Shown: piece by piece, positions 42,114-49,303 of the stretch
Position numbering within the stretch: position 1 is the stretch's first letter
Layout: every line of letters begins with the position of its first letter
Source: JBBECF01 sp040881945
GTDB lineage: Bacteria > Pseudomonadota > Alphaproteobacteria > Dongiales > Dongiaceae
Direction: 5' to 3'
Length of the DNA stretch: 64,000 bases
Assembly (NCBI GenBank): GCA_040881945.1
Contig: JBBECF010000108.1
Location: 44,821 to 108,820 of the forward strand
Made by a program: the position numbers and the translations under genes
The notes under the pieces: generated by a model
The model's database searches: none
What the model was told of the DNA's origin: nothing
What the model saw: only the letters and a program-made list of their open reading frames with translations

Positions 42114-43967
42114 TCACCCGCCGCCGGAGGTGGCCGAGACATCGGCCGGCGCCAGCCGGGCGATCGCCGCCGCTTGCAACTCCGACAGTGCGCGCTCGAC
42201 CGCCAGTCGCGCCCGCGCCCGCGCGAGCCAATCCGCGGCCGCGGCAGCCCGCTCGCCGGTCAAATCGGCGAGCTCGTCGATGGCGGCGGCGAGATCGCCC
42301 GTCGCCAGGTGCGCCTCGGCGCGGGCGACGCGGGCTGCCGGGTCGTCGCCTTCGACCCCGGCGCCGACCGGGCGCAGGCTGATCAGGTCGGACAGGCGGC
42401 CGAGCAGCCGATCGCGCCAGCCACCCGAATCGCCTGCGGGGACCGGCGCGAAACCGGCGACCGCGCGCGCGACCGCCGGGAATTCGGCGCGCAGGTCGGC
42501 CGGCGTCGGGATGCCGGACTCGGCATGGGCCGCGAGCGGCGCCGTCAGGCGCTCGACCGCCGCGGCCAGCTCCGCGTCGGCGGCGGCGAGCTCGCGTAAT
42601 GCCTGGAGTTCGGCTGCGAAGGGCCGCGCCTCGGCCGCCGCGGCGCGGAACTGCCCGAGCCCGAGCGCGAAGGCCGCGGCGGCGGCGCGGTCGTCGCGCA
42701 CAGCGCCCGCCGTCGCCGCCAGATCGTCCACGCGCTGGTCGAGGGCCGCAAGGGCCTCGACCCTGCCGCCGAGATCGGACAGGTCGGCGCGCAATTGCGC
42801 CAGCGTCGCGGCGGTCTCCGGCGAATCGGCCGGCGCCGCCTCGCCGACGCGCCGTTCGAGGTCGGCGAGGCGGTCCGGCAGAGCGCCGAGCCAGGACGGC
42901 AGCTCCGGCCCGCCTGCCGGGCGTTCGGCCAGATCCTGCCGCAGCGCCTCGACACCCGTCTCGAGGTCCGATATGCGCCGGTCGAGGGCCGTGCCGGTCC
43001 GGTCGCTCAGCGCGTTCAGCCGCCGCTCGATGTCGGCCAGGCGATCGAGCACCGCCGGGTCGACCGCCGCCATGCTCGGCGGCGTGCCGTCCGGCCGAGG
43101 CAGCCACCAGGCCTGTCCGACGGCGACGGCGGCGGCAACCGCCGCCGCCACGGCGGCGGCCAGGAAGACCGTCGCGCCGACGCCGCGATTAGGGGTGGCC
43201 GCGGCCGCGCGCGCCGCCGGGGCTGGCGGCCGGCGGGCGGCCAGGCCTGCGTCCACTTGTTCGAGCATGCCGGGCAGGTCGGGACGCACCGCGCTGCGCA
43301 CCGCCCGCCAGGGCAGCGCCGCGACGGCATCGGCCACGGCGGGGCTGAGACAGAGCGCATCGGCCGCGGCGCAGCCGGCGACCGCCTGGCCGTCGCTCGC
43401 CAGCCGGGCGAACGTGGCCGCCGTGCGCGGCGAGAAGAAGAGGACGAGGTCGAACGCGCCGCCGGCGAGCGCCGCGCGCGTTTCGGCCGTGAGCCGCGTC
43501 ACCGGCTTCGCCTCGTAGATCGCGACCCGGCGCAGGTCGAATCCGGCCTCGGCGAGGACGCCCGAGAGGTCGCCCGCCACGGCGCTGCCGGCGGCGTGGA
43601 ACAGCGGTCCGCCCGCCGGATCGAGCCGGTCCTTGACCAACCGCGCGAGATCGCGCACGTCGCCGCCGGCGCTAACCACCGTCGCGAAGCCGAGGCCGCG
43701 CGCGGTCGCCGCGGTGGCGTCGCCGACCGCGAAGACCGGCAGGTCGCGCCGGTCCGACAGCCGCGCGAAGGCGCGCGCGCCGTTGGCGCTGGTCAACAGC
43801 AGCGCCTGTACCCCGACGAGATCGATGGCGGCGTCCGGAATCGGCTCGACGACCAGAAGCGGCTCGATCGCCACCTCGACGCCGCGCTGGCGGAGCGCGT
43901 CGGCCAATTCGGCCGCGTCGTCGCGCGGCCGCGTGATCAGCGCGCGAAAGGGTGGCGCCTGCCGCAT
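42114..43967 (-). CDS. hemD: uroporphyrinogen-III synthase fused to a mitofilin/Mic60-like membrane protein
   Basis: One 617-residue open frame. Residues 1-240 are HemD, which closes and inverts hydroxymethylbilane to uroporphyrinogen III: LITRPRDDAAELADALRQRG, LLLTSANGARAFA, then VFAVGDATAATARGLGFA and LVLFFSPRTAATFARL. A Pro/Ala linker follows, then a membrane helix (about 263-286), coiled coil (about 295-440) and a C-terminal domain (AAAFALGLGQFRAAAAEARP, ATGDLAAAIDELADL) matching the alphaproteobacterial mitofilin-like protein usually encoded by a separate gene here. There is no stop or good internal start at the junction. hemC TGA and hemD ATG overlap as TGATG. Confidence 0.88.
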   Translation of the reverse strand: MRQAPPFRALITRPRDDAAELADALRQRGVEVAIEPLLVVEPIPDAAIDLVGVQALLLTSANGARAFARLSDRRDLPVFAVGDATAATARGLGFATVVSAGGDVRDLARLVKDRLDPAGGPLFHAAGSAVAGDLSGVLAEAGFDLRRVAIYEAKPVTRLTAETRAALAGGAFDLVLFFSPRTAATFARLASDGQAVAGCAAADALCLSPAVADAVAALPWRAVRSAVRPDLPGMLEQVDAGLAARRPPAPAARAAAATPNRGVGATVFLAAAVAAAVAAAVAVGQAWWLPRPDGTPPSMAAVDPAVLDRLADIERRLNALSDRTGTALDRRISDLETGVEALRQDLAERPAGGPELPSWLGALPDRLADLERRVGEAAPADSPETAATLAQLRADLSDLGGRVEALAALDQRVDDLAATAGAVRDDRAAAAAFALGLGQFRAAAAEARPFAAELQALRELAAADAELAAAVERLTAPLAAHAESGIPTPADLRAEFPAVARAVAGFAPVPAGDSGGWRDRLLGRLSDLISLRPVGAGVEGDDPAARVARAEAHLATGDLAAAIDELADLTGERAAAAADWLARARARLAVERALSELQAAAIARLAPADVSATSGGG

Positions 43968-44917
43968 CAGACACGCAGCTCCAGGAACGCCGGCTCGGCC
44001 TGCGCCTTCAGCGCGGCACCCGCGGCGCGGCCGAGCGCCGCCGCCTGGGTCGCCGGCCCGCGCCGTTCGTCGCGATGCACGACGCTGCCGTCGGGCAACG
44101 CGATCAGCGCGCGCAGGCGCAGGCCATCGCCCCCGGTCTCGAGCTCGGCGAGCGCCGCGATCGGCGTGTGGCACGAGCCGTCGAGTTCGGCGAGGCAGGC
44201 GCGTTCGGCCGCCACCCGCAGGCCCGTATCGCGATCGTCGAGGGGCGCCAGCAGATCGCGCGCGGCATCGTCGTCGGCGCGGATCTCGACGCCGATCGCG
44301 CCCTGCGCGACGGCCGGCAGCATCTCCTCGGGCGCGAGCACGGCGGTGGCCCGGTCGGCGAGGCCGAGGCGGCGCAAGCCGGCGAGTGCCAGCAGCGTCG
44401 CGTCGATCTCGCCGGAAGCGAGCTTCTTCAACCGCGTCCCGACATTGCCGCGCAACGGCACCACCCGCAGGTCGGGCCGCAGCGCCAGAAGCTGCGCCTG
44501 TCGGCGCAGCGACGAGGTGCCGGCCACCGCGCCCTGGGGCAGCGTCGCGATGCTGTCGCCGCGCCGGGCGAACAGCGCGTCGCGCGGGTCCTCGCGCGGC
44601 AGCAGGCAGCCGATCGCCAGGCCGTCCGGCAACCAGGTCGGCAGGTCCTTCATGGAATGGACCGCGAGGTCGATGCGGCCGCCGATCAGCGCCTCCTCGA
44701 TCTCCTTGGTGAACAGGCCCTTGCCGCCGACCTCCGCCAGGGTGCGGTCCTGCACGCGGTCGCCCGTCGTCTTGATGACGACGATCTCCGGCGCCGGCAG
44801 GTCCGGATGGGCGGCGGCGAGCCGGCGCGCGAGCTCGTTCGCCTGGGCGAGCGCGAGCGGACTGCCGCGCGTGCCGATGCGCAGGCCGCCGCCCCGAGGA
44901 TGCGCCGCTATCGCCAT
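43967..44917 (-). CDS. hemC: hydroxymethylbilane synthase (porphobilinogen deaminase)
   Basis: A 316-residue enzyme that polymerises four porphobilinogens. LRIGTRGSPLALAQANEL, KTTGDRVQDRTLAEVGGKGL with FTKEIEEAL, HSMKDLPTWLP, and the dipyrromethane-cofactor Cys in LAELDGSCHTPIA are all present. ATG 44917 (MAIAAHPRGGGLRIG) is favoured over ATG 44959. Its stop overlaps the hemD-mitofilin start by one base, so the hemC-hemD/mic60-hemY order forms one operon. Confidence 0.96.
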   Translation of the reverse strand: MAIAAHPRGGGLRIGTRGSPLALAQANELARRLAAAHPDLPAPEIVVIKTTGDRVQDRTLAEVGGKGLFTKEIEEALIGGRIDLAVHSMKDLPTWLPDGLAIGCLLPREDPRDALFARRGDSIATLPQGAVAGTSSLRRQAQLLALRPDLRVVPLRGNVGTRLKKLASGEIDATLLALAGLRRLGLADRATAVLAPEEMLPAVAQGAIGVEIRADDDAARDLLAPLDDRDTGLRVAAERACLAELDGSCHTPIAALAELETGGDGLRLRALIALPDGSVVHRDERRGPATQAAALGRAAGAALKAQAEPAFLELRV

Positions 44918-45038
44918 ACGTGGCAAACCATAGCAGCGCACGCCAGAGCCGCGCCACAACGCTGATGGCCGCGACCTGCCGATTCAACCTTCTCGAGGCG
45001 CGGCGCGCGCCCCGCTTGCTCGAAGCCACGGCCGCCGC

Positions 45039-45069
45039 AAAAAGAAAGCGCCCCGGAGGGGGCGCTTTC
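45039..45069 (-). terminator. intrinsic terminator of the diheme cytochrome gene
   Basis: GAAAGCGCCCC (45044-45054) and GGGGCGCTTTC (45059-45069) form a perfect 11-bp stem with a GGAG loop. On the minus strand it is followed by TTTTT (45043-45039). It lies 20 bases beyond the cytochrome stop and is the best intrinsic terminator in the window. Confidence 0.85.
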
Positions 45070-45089
45070 CGCCGCGGCCGGAAGCGAGA

Positions 45090-45893
45090 TCACTTTTCCG
45101 GCAGCGTCTGCGTGTAGGCCAGAATGTCGACCAGATCCTGGATCGGCAGCACGTTCAGCGACACCATCCCGACGCCGGGCTGGCCGAAGCGGATCTTGTG
45201 CAACGCCTCCCAGGGGTTGTCGCGCGCCACGGTGCCGACGAATTCGGGCTCCTTTTCGTCCCCGAAATTCATCGTCTTGCCGTCAAAGCCGTGACACACG
45301 GCGCAGATCGTCTGGAAGAACGCCGCGCCACGTTGCACGCTGCCGCGCGCCGTCTTGGTCGCGCGGTCGATATAAACGTCGTCGTCGATTTGGCCGAAAC
45401 TCAGGAACAGCGCCAGCTTCTCCATGGCGCTGTGCGGCATCAACACATCGGTCAGCGCATGGGTCTTGTCCATGATGATGTTGTGGAGCGCCTCCGGCGA
45501 GCGGCCGGCCACGCCAAACACGCCCTTGATCCCGGTGAGGTGCGAGCCCTTGGCGTAGGCGCCGTCCACGCCCCTGTAATCCCAACCGTGGCATTCCTTG
45601 CAGCGCCAGGTCGTTGCGTCCTTCTGCTTGCCCGCCGCGGGATAGGCGGGATGGTTGCCGGCCGGCGGCTCCCGCTCCATCACCTCCATCCAGTTGTCGT
45701 AAAGCTGGCCGCCGCGGCCGATGTCCCAGATGTTCGTCAGCTCGTGGGCCTCGAGACTGGGCTGGGTCTCGACCTCCTGGGCCACGGCGGAACCCGGCAC
45801 GAGCAAAAGCAATAATCCGGCCGCCAGCATCCCGGTCAGGCCGAGAACGGCAGGCCCGGCAAATCCACCACAAAAAGACGAATAGCGTTTCAT
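45090..45893 (-). CDS. exported diheme cytochrome c
   Basis: A 267-residue periplasmic protein with a signal peptide (hydrophobic core GLTGMLAAGLLLLLVPG, cleavage near AVAQEVE) and two heme sites, CKECH and CAVCH, each at the start of a cytochrome-c fold. MPHSAMEKLALFLSF and MVSLNVLPIQDLVDIL provide Met ligands. GAGGAGGGGG precedes the ATG. The gene stands alone between its own terminator and an upstream FNR-type promoter, suggesting use under low oxygen. Electron partners cannot be read from the sequence. Confidence 0.92.
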   Translation of the reverse strand: MKRYSSFCGGFAGPAVLGLTGMLAAGLLLLLVPGSAVAQEVETQPSLEAHELTNIWDIGRGGQLYDNWMEVMEREPPAGNHPAYPAAGKQKDATTWRCKECHGWDYRGVDGAYAKGSHLTGIKGVFGVAGRSPEALHNIIMDKTHALTDVLMPHSAMEKLALFLSFGQIDDDVYIDRATKTARGSVQRGAAFFQTICAVCHGFDGKTMNFGDEKEPEFVGTVARDNPWEALHKIRFGQPGVGMVSLNVLPIQDLVDILAYTQTLPEK

Positions 45894-45981
45894 GATCCCC
45901 CTCCTCATCGGTTTTGTTGCCAATGCCGTGCTGCAGACGTCGGCGCCGGCGAGCCGGACACGGCAAACAACACAGTTTGTC

Positions 45982-46024
45982 ACTCTATGCCCGACCGGTC
46001 GAGCGCGGCATTGATCCAGGTCAA
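45982..46024 (-). promoter_or_regulatory. FNR/FixK-type site and -10 of the diheme cytochrome promoter
   Basis: TTGATCCAGGTCAA (46011-46024) matches the FNR-family consensus TTGAT-N4-ATCAA with one change. On the minus strand TAGAGT (45987-45982) would be the -10; the predicted start near 45975 puts the centre of the site at about -42, the class II activator position. It lies about 120 bases upstream of the cytochrome ATG. tsaD on the other strand starts 55 bases away and is less likely to be the target. Confidence 0.7.
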
Positions 46025-46078
46025 GCACGGCGCGGCTACGGTGGCGGCCGGGGGCGGCACGCGGTACAGTCCGGCCGC

Positions 46079-47137
46079 ATGATCATGCTGGGCATCGAGA
46101 CGAGCTGCGACGAGACGGCGGCGGCGGTGGTCAACGACCGGCGCGAGGTGCTGGCCGACCTCGTACTGTCGCAACAGGCGCTGCACCGGCCCTATGGCGG
46201 GATCGTGCCGGAGATCGCGGCGCGCAGCCACCTCGACCACCTCGACCGGCTGATCGGCGAGGCGCTGGCGGCGGCCGGGGTCGGCTTCGCCGAGCTCGAC
46301 GGCGTCGCCGCCACCGGCGGGCCGGGGCTGATCGGCGGCCTCGTCGTCGGGGTGATGACGGCAAAGGCGATCGCGGCCGTCCGCGGCCTGCCGTTCGTGG
46401 CGGTCAACCATCTGGAAGGCCACGCGCTCACCGCCCGCCTGACCGACGACGTCGCGTTCCCGTATCTATTGCTGCTCGTCTCGGGCGGGCATTGCCAGCT
46501 TCTGGTCGTCGAGGGGGTCGGCCGATACCGCCGCCTCGGCACCACCCTGGACGACGCCGTCGGCGAGGCCTTCGACAAGGCGGCGAAGCTGCTCGGCCTC
46601 GGCTATCCGGGCGGGCCGGAAGTGGAACGGGCGGCGGCGCGCGCCGGCGATGCCGGTCGCTTCGCTCTGCCGCGGCCGATGCGCGGGCGGCCCGGCTGCG
46701 ACTTCTCCTTTGCCGGGCTGAAGACCGCGCTGCGCCAGCGCGTCGCCGCGCTGGTCCCGGACGGCGGCCTCGACGAGCGCGACCGCGACGACCTGGCGGC
46801 GGCGTTCCAGGCGGCCGTCGCCGACGTGCTGGCCGACCGCACGCAGAACGCCCTGCGGATCGTCCGCGCCGAGCGGCCGGAGGTCGGCGTGCTGGTGCTG
46901 GCCGGCGGCGTCGCCGCCAACCGCTTCTTGCGCGCCCGCCTCGAGACCGTGGCCGCCGCGGCGGGCCTGCGCCTGGTCGCGCCGCCGCCGCGCTTATGCA
47001 CCGACAACGCGGCGATGATCGCATGGGCGGGGCTCGAGCGGCTGCGCCTGGGTCTCCGCGACGGTCTCGACTTCGCGCCGCGGCCGCGCTGGCCGCTCGA
47101 CCCCACGGCGGCGCAGGCCGGGCAGGCGCGGCCATGA
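46079..47137 (+). CDS. tsaD: tRNA N6-adenosine threonylcarbamoyltransferase
   Basis: A 352-residue TsaD/Kae1 protein, which transfers threonylcarbamoyl to A37 of ANN-reading tRNAs. The metal-binding HxxxH is His111/His115 (NHLEGHALTA). It has LGIETSCDETAAAVV, LVSGGHCQL, DFSFAGLKTAL, LAGGVAANRFLRARL and CTDNAAMIAWAG. The start ATGATCATGCTG gives MIMLGIETS. ATGA overlap links it to the following membrane-protein gene and gpsA follows. Confidence 0.96.
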   Translation: MIMLGIETSCDETAAAVVNDRREVLADLVLSQQALHRPYGGIVPEIAARSHLDHLDRLIGEALAAAGVGFAELDGVAATGGPGLIGGLVVGVMTAKAIAAVRGLPFVAVNHLEGHALTARLTDDVAFPYLLLLVSGGHCQLLVVEGVGRYRRLGTTLDDAVGEAFDKAAKLLGLGYPGGPEVERAAARAGDAGRFALPRPMRGRPGCDFSFAGLKTALRQRVAALVPDGGLDERDRDDLAAAFQAAVADVLADRTQNALRIVRAERPEVGVLVLAGGVAANRFLRARLETVAAAAGLRLVAPPPRLCTDNAAMIAWAGLERLRLGLRDGLDFAPRPRWPLDPTAAQAGQARP

Positions 47138-47730
47138 CGCGCCCCGGACTGCTGGCCGCTTCGCCGGCGGCGGCGTTCGCGTCGCTCGGTGCCGTTTCCG
47201 GCTCGATCGCCACCGTCATCCTGTTCATCCTGCCCGATAGCTTGCGGTTCCAGGCGTTCGATTGGCTGGAGCTGACGCCGTTCGCGGTCGTGCCGGGGGC
47301 TGTCTTCGGCGTCGTCTTCGCCGCCGTGCTGCACCGCCGCCGCCTCGCCGGCCCGTGGTCGGGCGTGGCCTATGTCGCCGCCGCCACGGCGTCCTATCTC
47401 GCTGCCTACACCTTTGCCATCAATGCCGAGGTCGACGACCTGCTCGGCCTCCGCGGCGTGTTTTGGCTCAACGGCTTGGCCGCCGGCTTGTTGGGCGGCG
47501 CTTGTCTGGCCGCCCTGTCGGCCGCGCTGTTCCGGTTTGCCCGGCGGCTGCGCCCGTGCCTCCTCATGGCCGCCGCCGGCTGCCTGCTCGGCGCCCTGCT
47601 CGATCCGCCGCTGCGCCTGGACGACAACTTCGACAACTTCTGGCTCTGGCTCGGCTTCTTCGCCGTCTGGCAGGCCGGCTATGCCGCCGCCTTCGCCACC
47701 GCGCTGCCGGCGCGCATTGCCGCGGCCTGA
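47134..47730 (+). CDS. polytopic membrane protein of unknown function between tsaD and gpsA
   Basis: A 198-residue protein with about six hydrophobic segments (SLGAVSGSIATVILFILP, FAVVPGAVFGVVFAAVLH, VAYVAAATASYLAAYTFA, LNGLAAGLLGGACLAALSAA, LLMAAAGCLLGALLD and FWLWLGFFAVWQAGYAAAFA). Short acidic loops carry INAEVDDLLG and LRLDDNFDNF. The ATG overlaps the tsaD stop, and gpsA starts 5 bases after its end, so it is part of the operon. No family is recognised. Confidence 0.8.
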   Translation: MTRPGLLAASPAAAFASLGAVSGSIATVILFILPDSLRFQAFDWLELTPFAVVPGAVFGVVFAAVLHRRRLAGPWSGVAYVAAATASYLAAYTFAINAEVDDLLGLRGVFWLNGLAAGLLGGACLAALSAALFRFARRLRPCLLMAAAGCLLGALLDPPLRLDDNFDNFWLWLGFFAVWQAGYAAAFATALPARIAAA

Positions 47731-47735
47731 GCGCC

Positions 47736-48767
47736 ATGCAGCGCATCGGCATCGTCGGTGCCGGCGCCTGGGGGACGGCGCTCGCCTGCGTCGCGCGCCG
47801 CGCCGGGCGCGACGTCGCGATCTGGGCGCGCGAGCCCGAGGTGGCGGCGCAGATCAACGCCGCGCACGAAAATCCGATCTACCTGCCGGGGGTGACGCTC
47901 GACCCGGAGGTCCGCGCCACCGACCGCCTGGGCGAGGTCGCCGAGGCCGATGCCCTGTTCCTGGCAACGCCGGCGCAGCACCTGCGCGCCGTCGCCGGCG
48001 AATTGGCGGAGGCCGTGCCGCCCGACCGCCCGGTCGTGATCTGCGCCAAGGGAATCGAACAGGGGACGGGGGCGCTGATGACCGAGGTCGCCGCCGCCGC
48101 CCTGCCCGGCCGCCCCGCCGCCGTGCTGTCCGGCCCGACCTTCGCCGCCGAGGTGGCGCGCGGCCTGCCGACGGCGGTGACGCTGGCGGCAGGCGATGCC
48201 GCCCTCGGCCGCCGGCTGGTGGCGGCGATCGGCAGCGCCCGGTTCCGCCCCTATCTGTCGGACGACCCGGTCGGGGCCGAGATCGGCGGCGCGGTCAAGA
48301 ACGTGCTGGCCATCGCCTGCGGCATCGTCGTCGGCCGGCGTCTCGGCGACAACGCGCGGGCGGCCCTGGTCACGCGCGGCCTGGCCGAGATGATTCGCCT
48401 GGCCGTGGCGCGCGGCGGCCGCGCGGAGACGCTGATGGGCCTGTCGGGGCTGGGCGACCTGACGCTCACCTGCAACGGCATTCAGTCGCGCAACCTGTCG
48501 CTCGGCATCGGGCTCGGCGAGGGGCGGCGGCTGGCCGAGCTGCTGGCCGAGCGCCGCTCGGTCGCCGAGGGCGTGTTCAGCGCCGCCGCCGTGGTCGCGC
48601 TGGCCGGCCGCCTGGGCGTCGACATGCCGATCGCGGCGGCGGTCGATGCCATCCTCAACCGCGGCGCCGACATCGACGAGACCATCGCCGGCCTGCTCGC
48701 CCGGCCGTTCCGCGCCGAGACGAGTCCGCGGGCGGGCGCGCTGGATCGCGGCACGCCGATCGGATAG
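47736..48767 (+). CDS. gpsA: NAD(P)-dependent glycerol-3-phosphate dehydrogenase
   Basis: A 343-residue GpsA, which makes sn-glycerol 3-phosphate for phospholipids. GAGAWGTALA (8-17), LSGPTFAAEVARGLPTA, and catalytic Lys188 (GGAVKNVLAIACG), then LMGLSGLGDLTLTC. After the usual end of GpsA the protein runs ETSPRAGALDRGTPIG and stops at TAG 48765-48767, which is the first triplet of the cloverleaf repeat. The native C-terminus may therefore have been replaced or trimmed by insertion of the repeat. Confidence 0.96.
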   Translation: MQRIGIVGAGAWGTALACVARRAGRDVAIWAREPEVAAQINAAHENPIYLPGVTLDPEVRATDRLGEVAEADALFLATPAQHLRAVAGELAEAVPPDRPVVICAKGIEQGTGALMTEVAAAALPGRPAAVLSGPTFAAEVARGLPTAVTLAAGDAALGRRLVAAIGSARFRPYLSDDPVGAEIGGAVKNVLAIACGIVVGRRLGDNARAALVTRGLAEMIRLAVARGGRAETLMGLSGLGDLTLTCNGIQSRNLSLGIGLGEGRRLAELLAERRSVAEGVFSAAAVVALAGRLGVDMPIAAAVDAILNRGADIDETIAGLLARPFRAETSPRAGALDRGTPIG

Positions 48768-48883
48768 TGTCCCGTCCCCGAAATTCGTCACACGAATTTC
48801 GGGGTGAACGGGCCACTAAGTTTTTGATTCTAGTGGCCTGCTTATCCCAGAAATTCGAAACGAATTTCTGGGGCAGGACACTA
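48765..48883 (+). repeat. 119-bp cloverleaf repeat, copy A
   Basis: Terminal inverted repeats TAGTGTCC/GGACACTA enclose three hairpins. Arm 1 has CCCGT/ACGGG outside CCCCGAAATTCGT/ACGAATTTCGGGG. Arm 2 is GGCCACTA/TAGTGGCC. Arm 3 has CCTGC/GCAGG outside CCCAGAAATTCG/CGAATTTCTGGG. A near-identical copy in the opposite orientation lies at 63863-63982 and a fragment at 4738. It encodes nothing. TA at each end fits a TA target duplication, as for IS630/mariner-type MITEs. Its first TAG is the gpsA stop. Confidence 0.88.
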
Positions 48884-48908
48884 ACTCGCCGCCGGCCGGA
48901 GGACGCCC

Positions 48909-49187
48909 ATGCAGTTCATGATCTACTGCCTCGACAAGCCCGACGCCGCCGCGCTCCGGGCGGCGAACCGCGCCGCCCATCTCGACTATCTCAAGGGGTT
49001 CGCCGGACAGGTCATCGCCGCCGGCCCGCTCTTGAGCGACGACGGCGCCGCCATGACCGGCAGCCTGCTGCTGATGGAGTTCGCGACCGGCGCCGAGGCC
49101 GCCACCTTCGCCGCCGGCGACCCCTATGGCAAGGCGGGCCTGTTCCGCAGCGTGACGATCACGCCGTGGCGCAAGGTCCTGCCCTGA
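48909..49187 (+). CDS. YciI-like family protein
   Basis: A 92-residue ferredoxin-like-fold protein with the YciI pattern: HLDYLKGFAGQVIAAGPLLS, then GSLLLMEF, AAGDPYGKAGLFRSV. YciI relatives form dimers with a His/Asp active-site-like pocket but no established reaction. GGAGG precedes the ATG. In many alphaproteobacteria yciI follows gpsA and precedes an EVE-domain gene; here the repeat lies between gpsA and yciI, and a transporter operon separates yciI from the EVE gene at 55563. Confidence 0.92.
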   Translation: MQFMIYCLDKPDAAALRAANRAAHLDYLKGFAGQVIAAGPLLSDDGAAMTGSLLLMEFATGAEAATFAAGDPYGKAGLFRSVTITPWRKVLP

Positions 49188-49303
49188 GGCGGCGCGGCAT
49201 CGCCGGCGAAATAGTTGCGGCGAAATCGCTCGGGCTGTGGTGAAATCGCCCGGCACGCCCGGGCGGCGCGCCGAACGAACGCAGAAACGATGGGGAGACG
49301 ACA

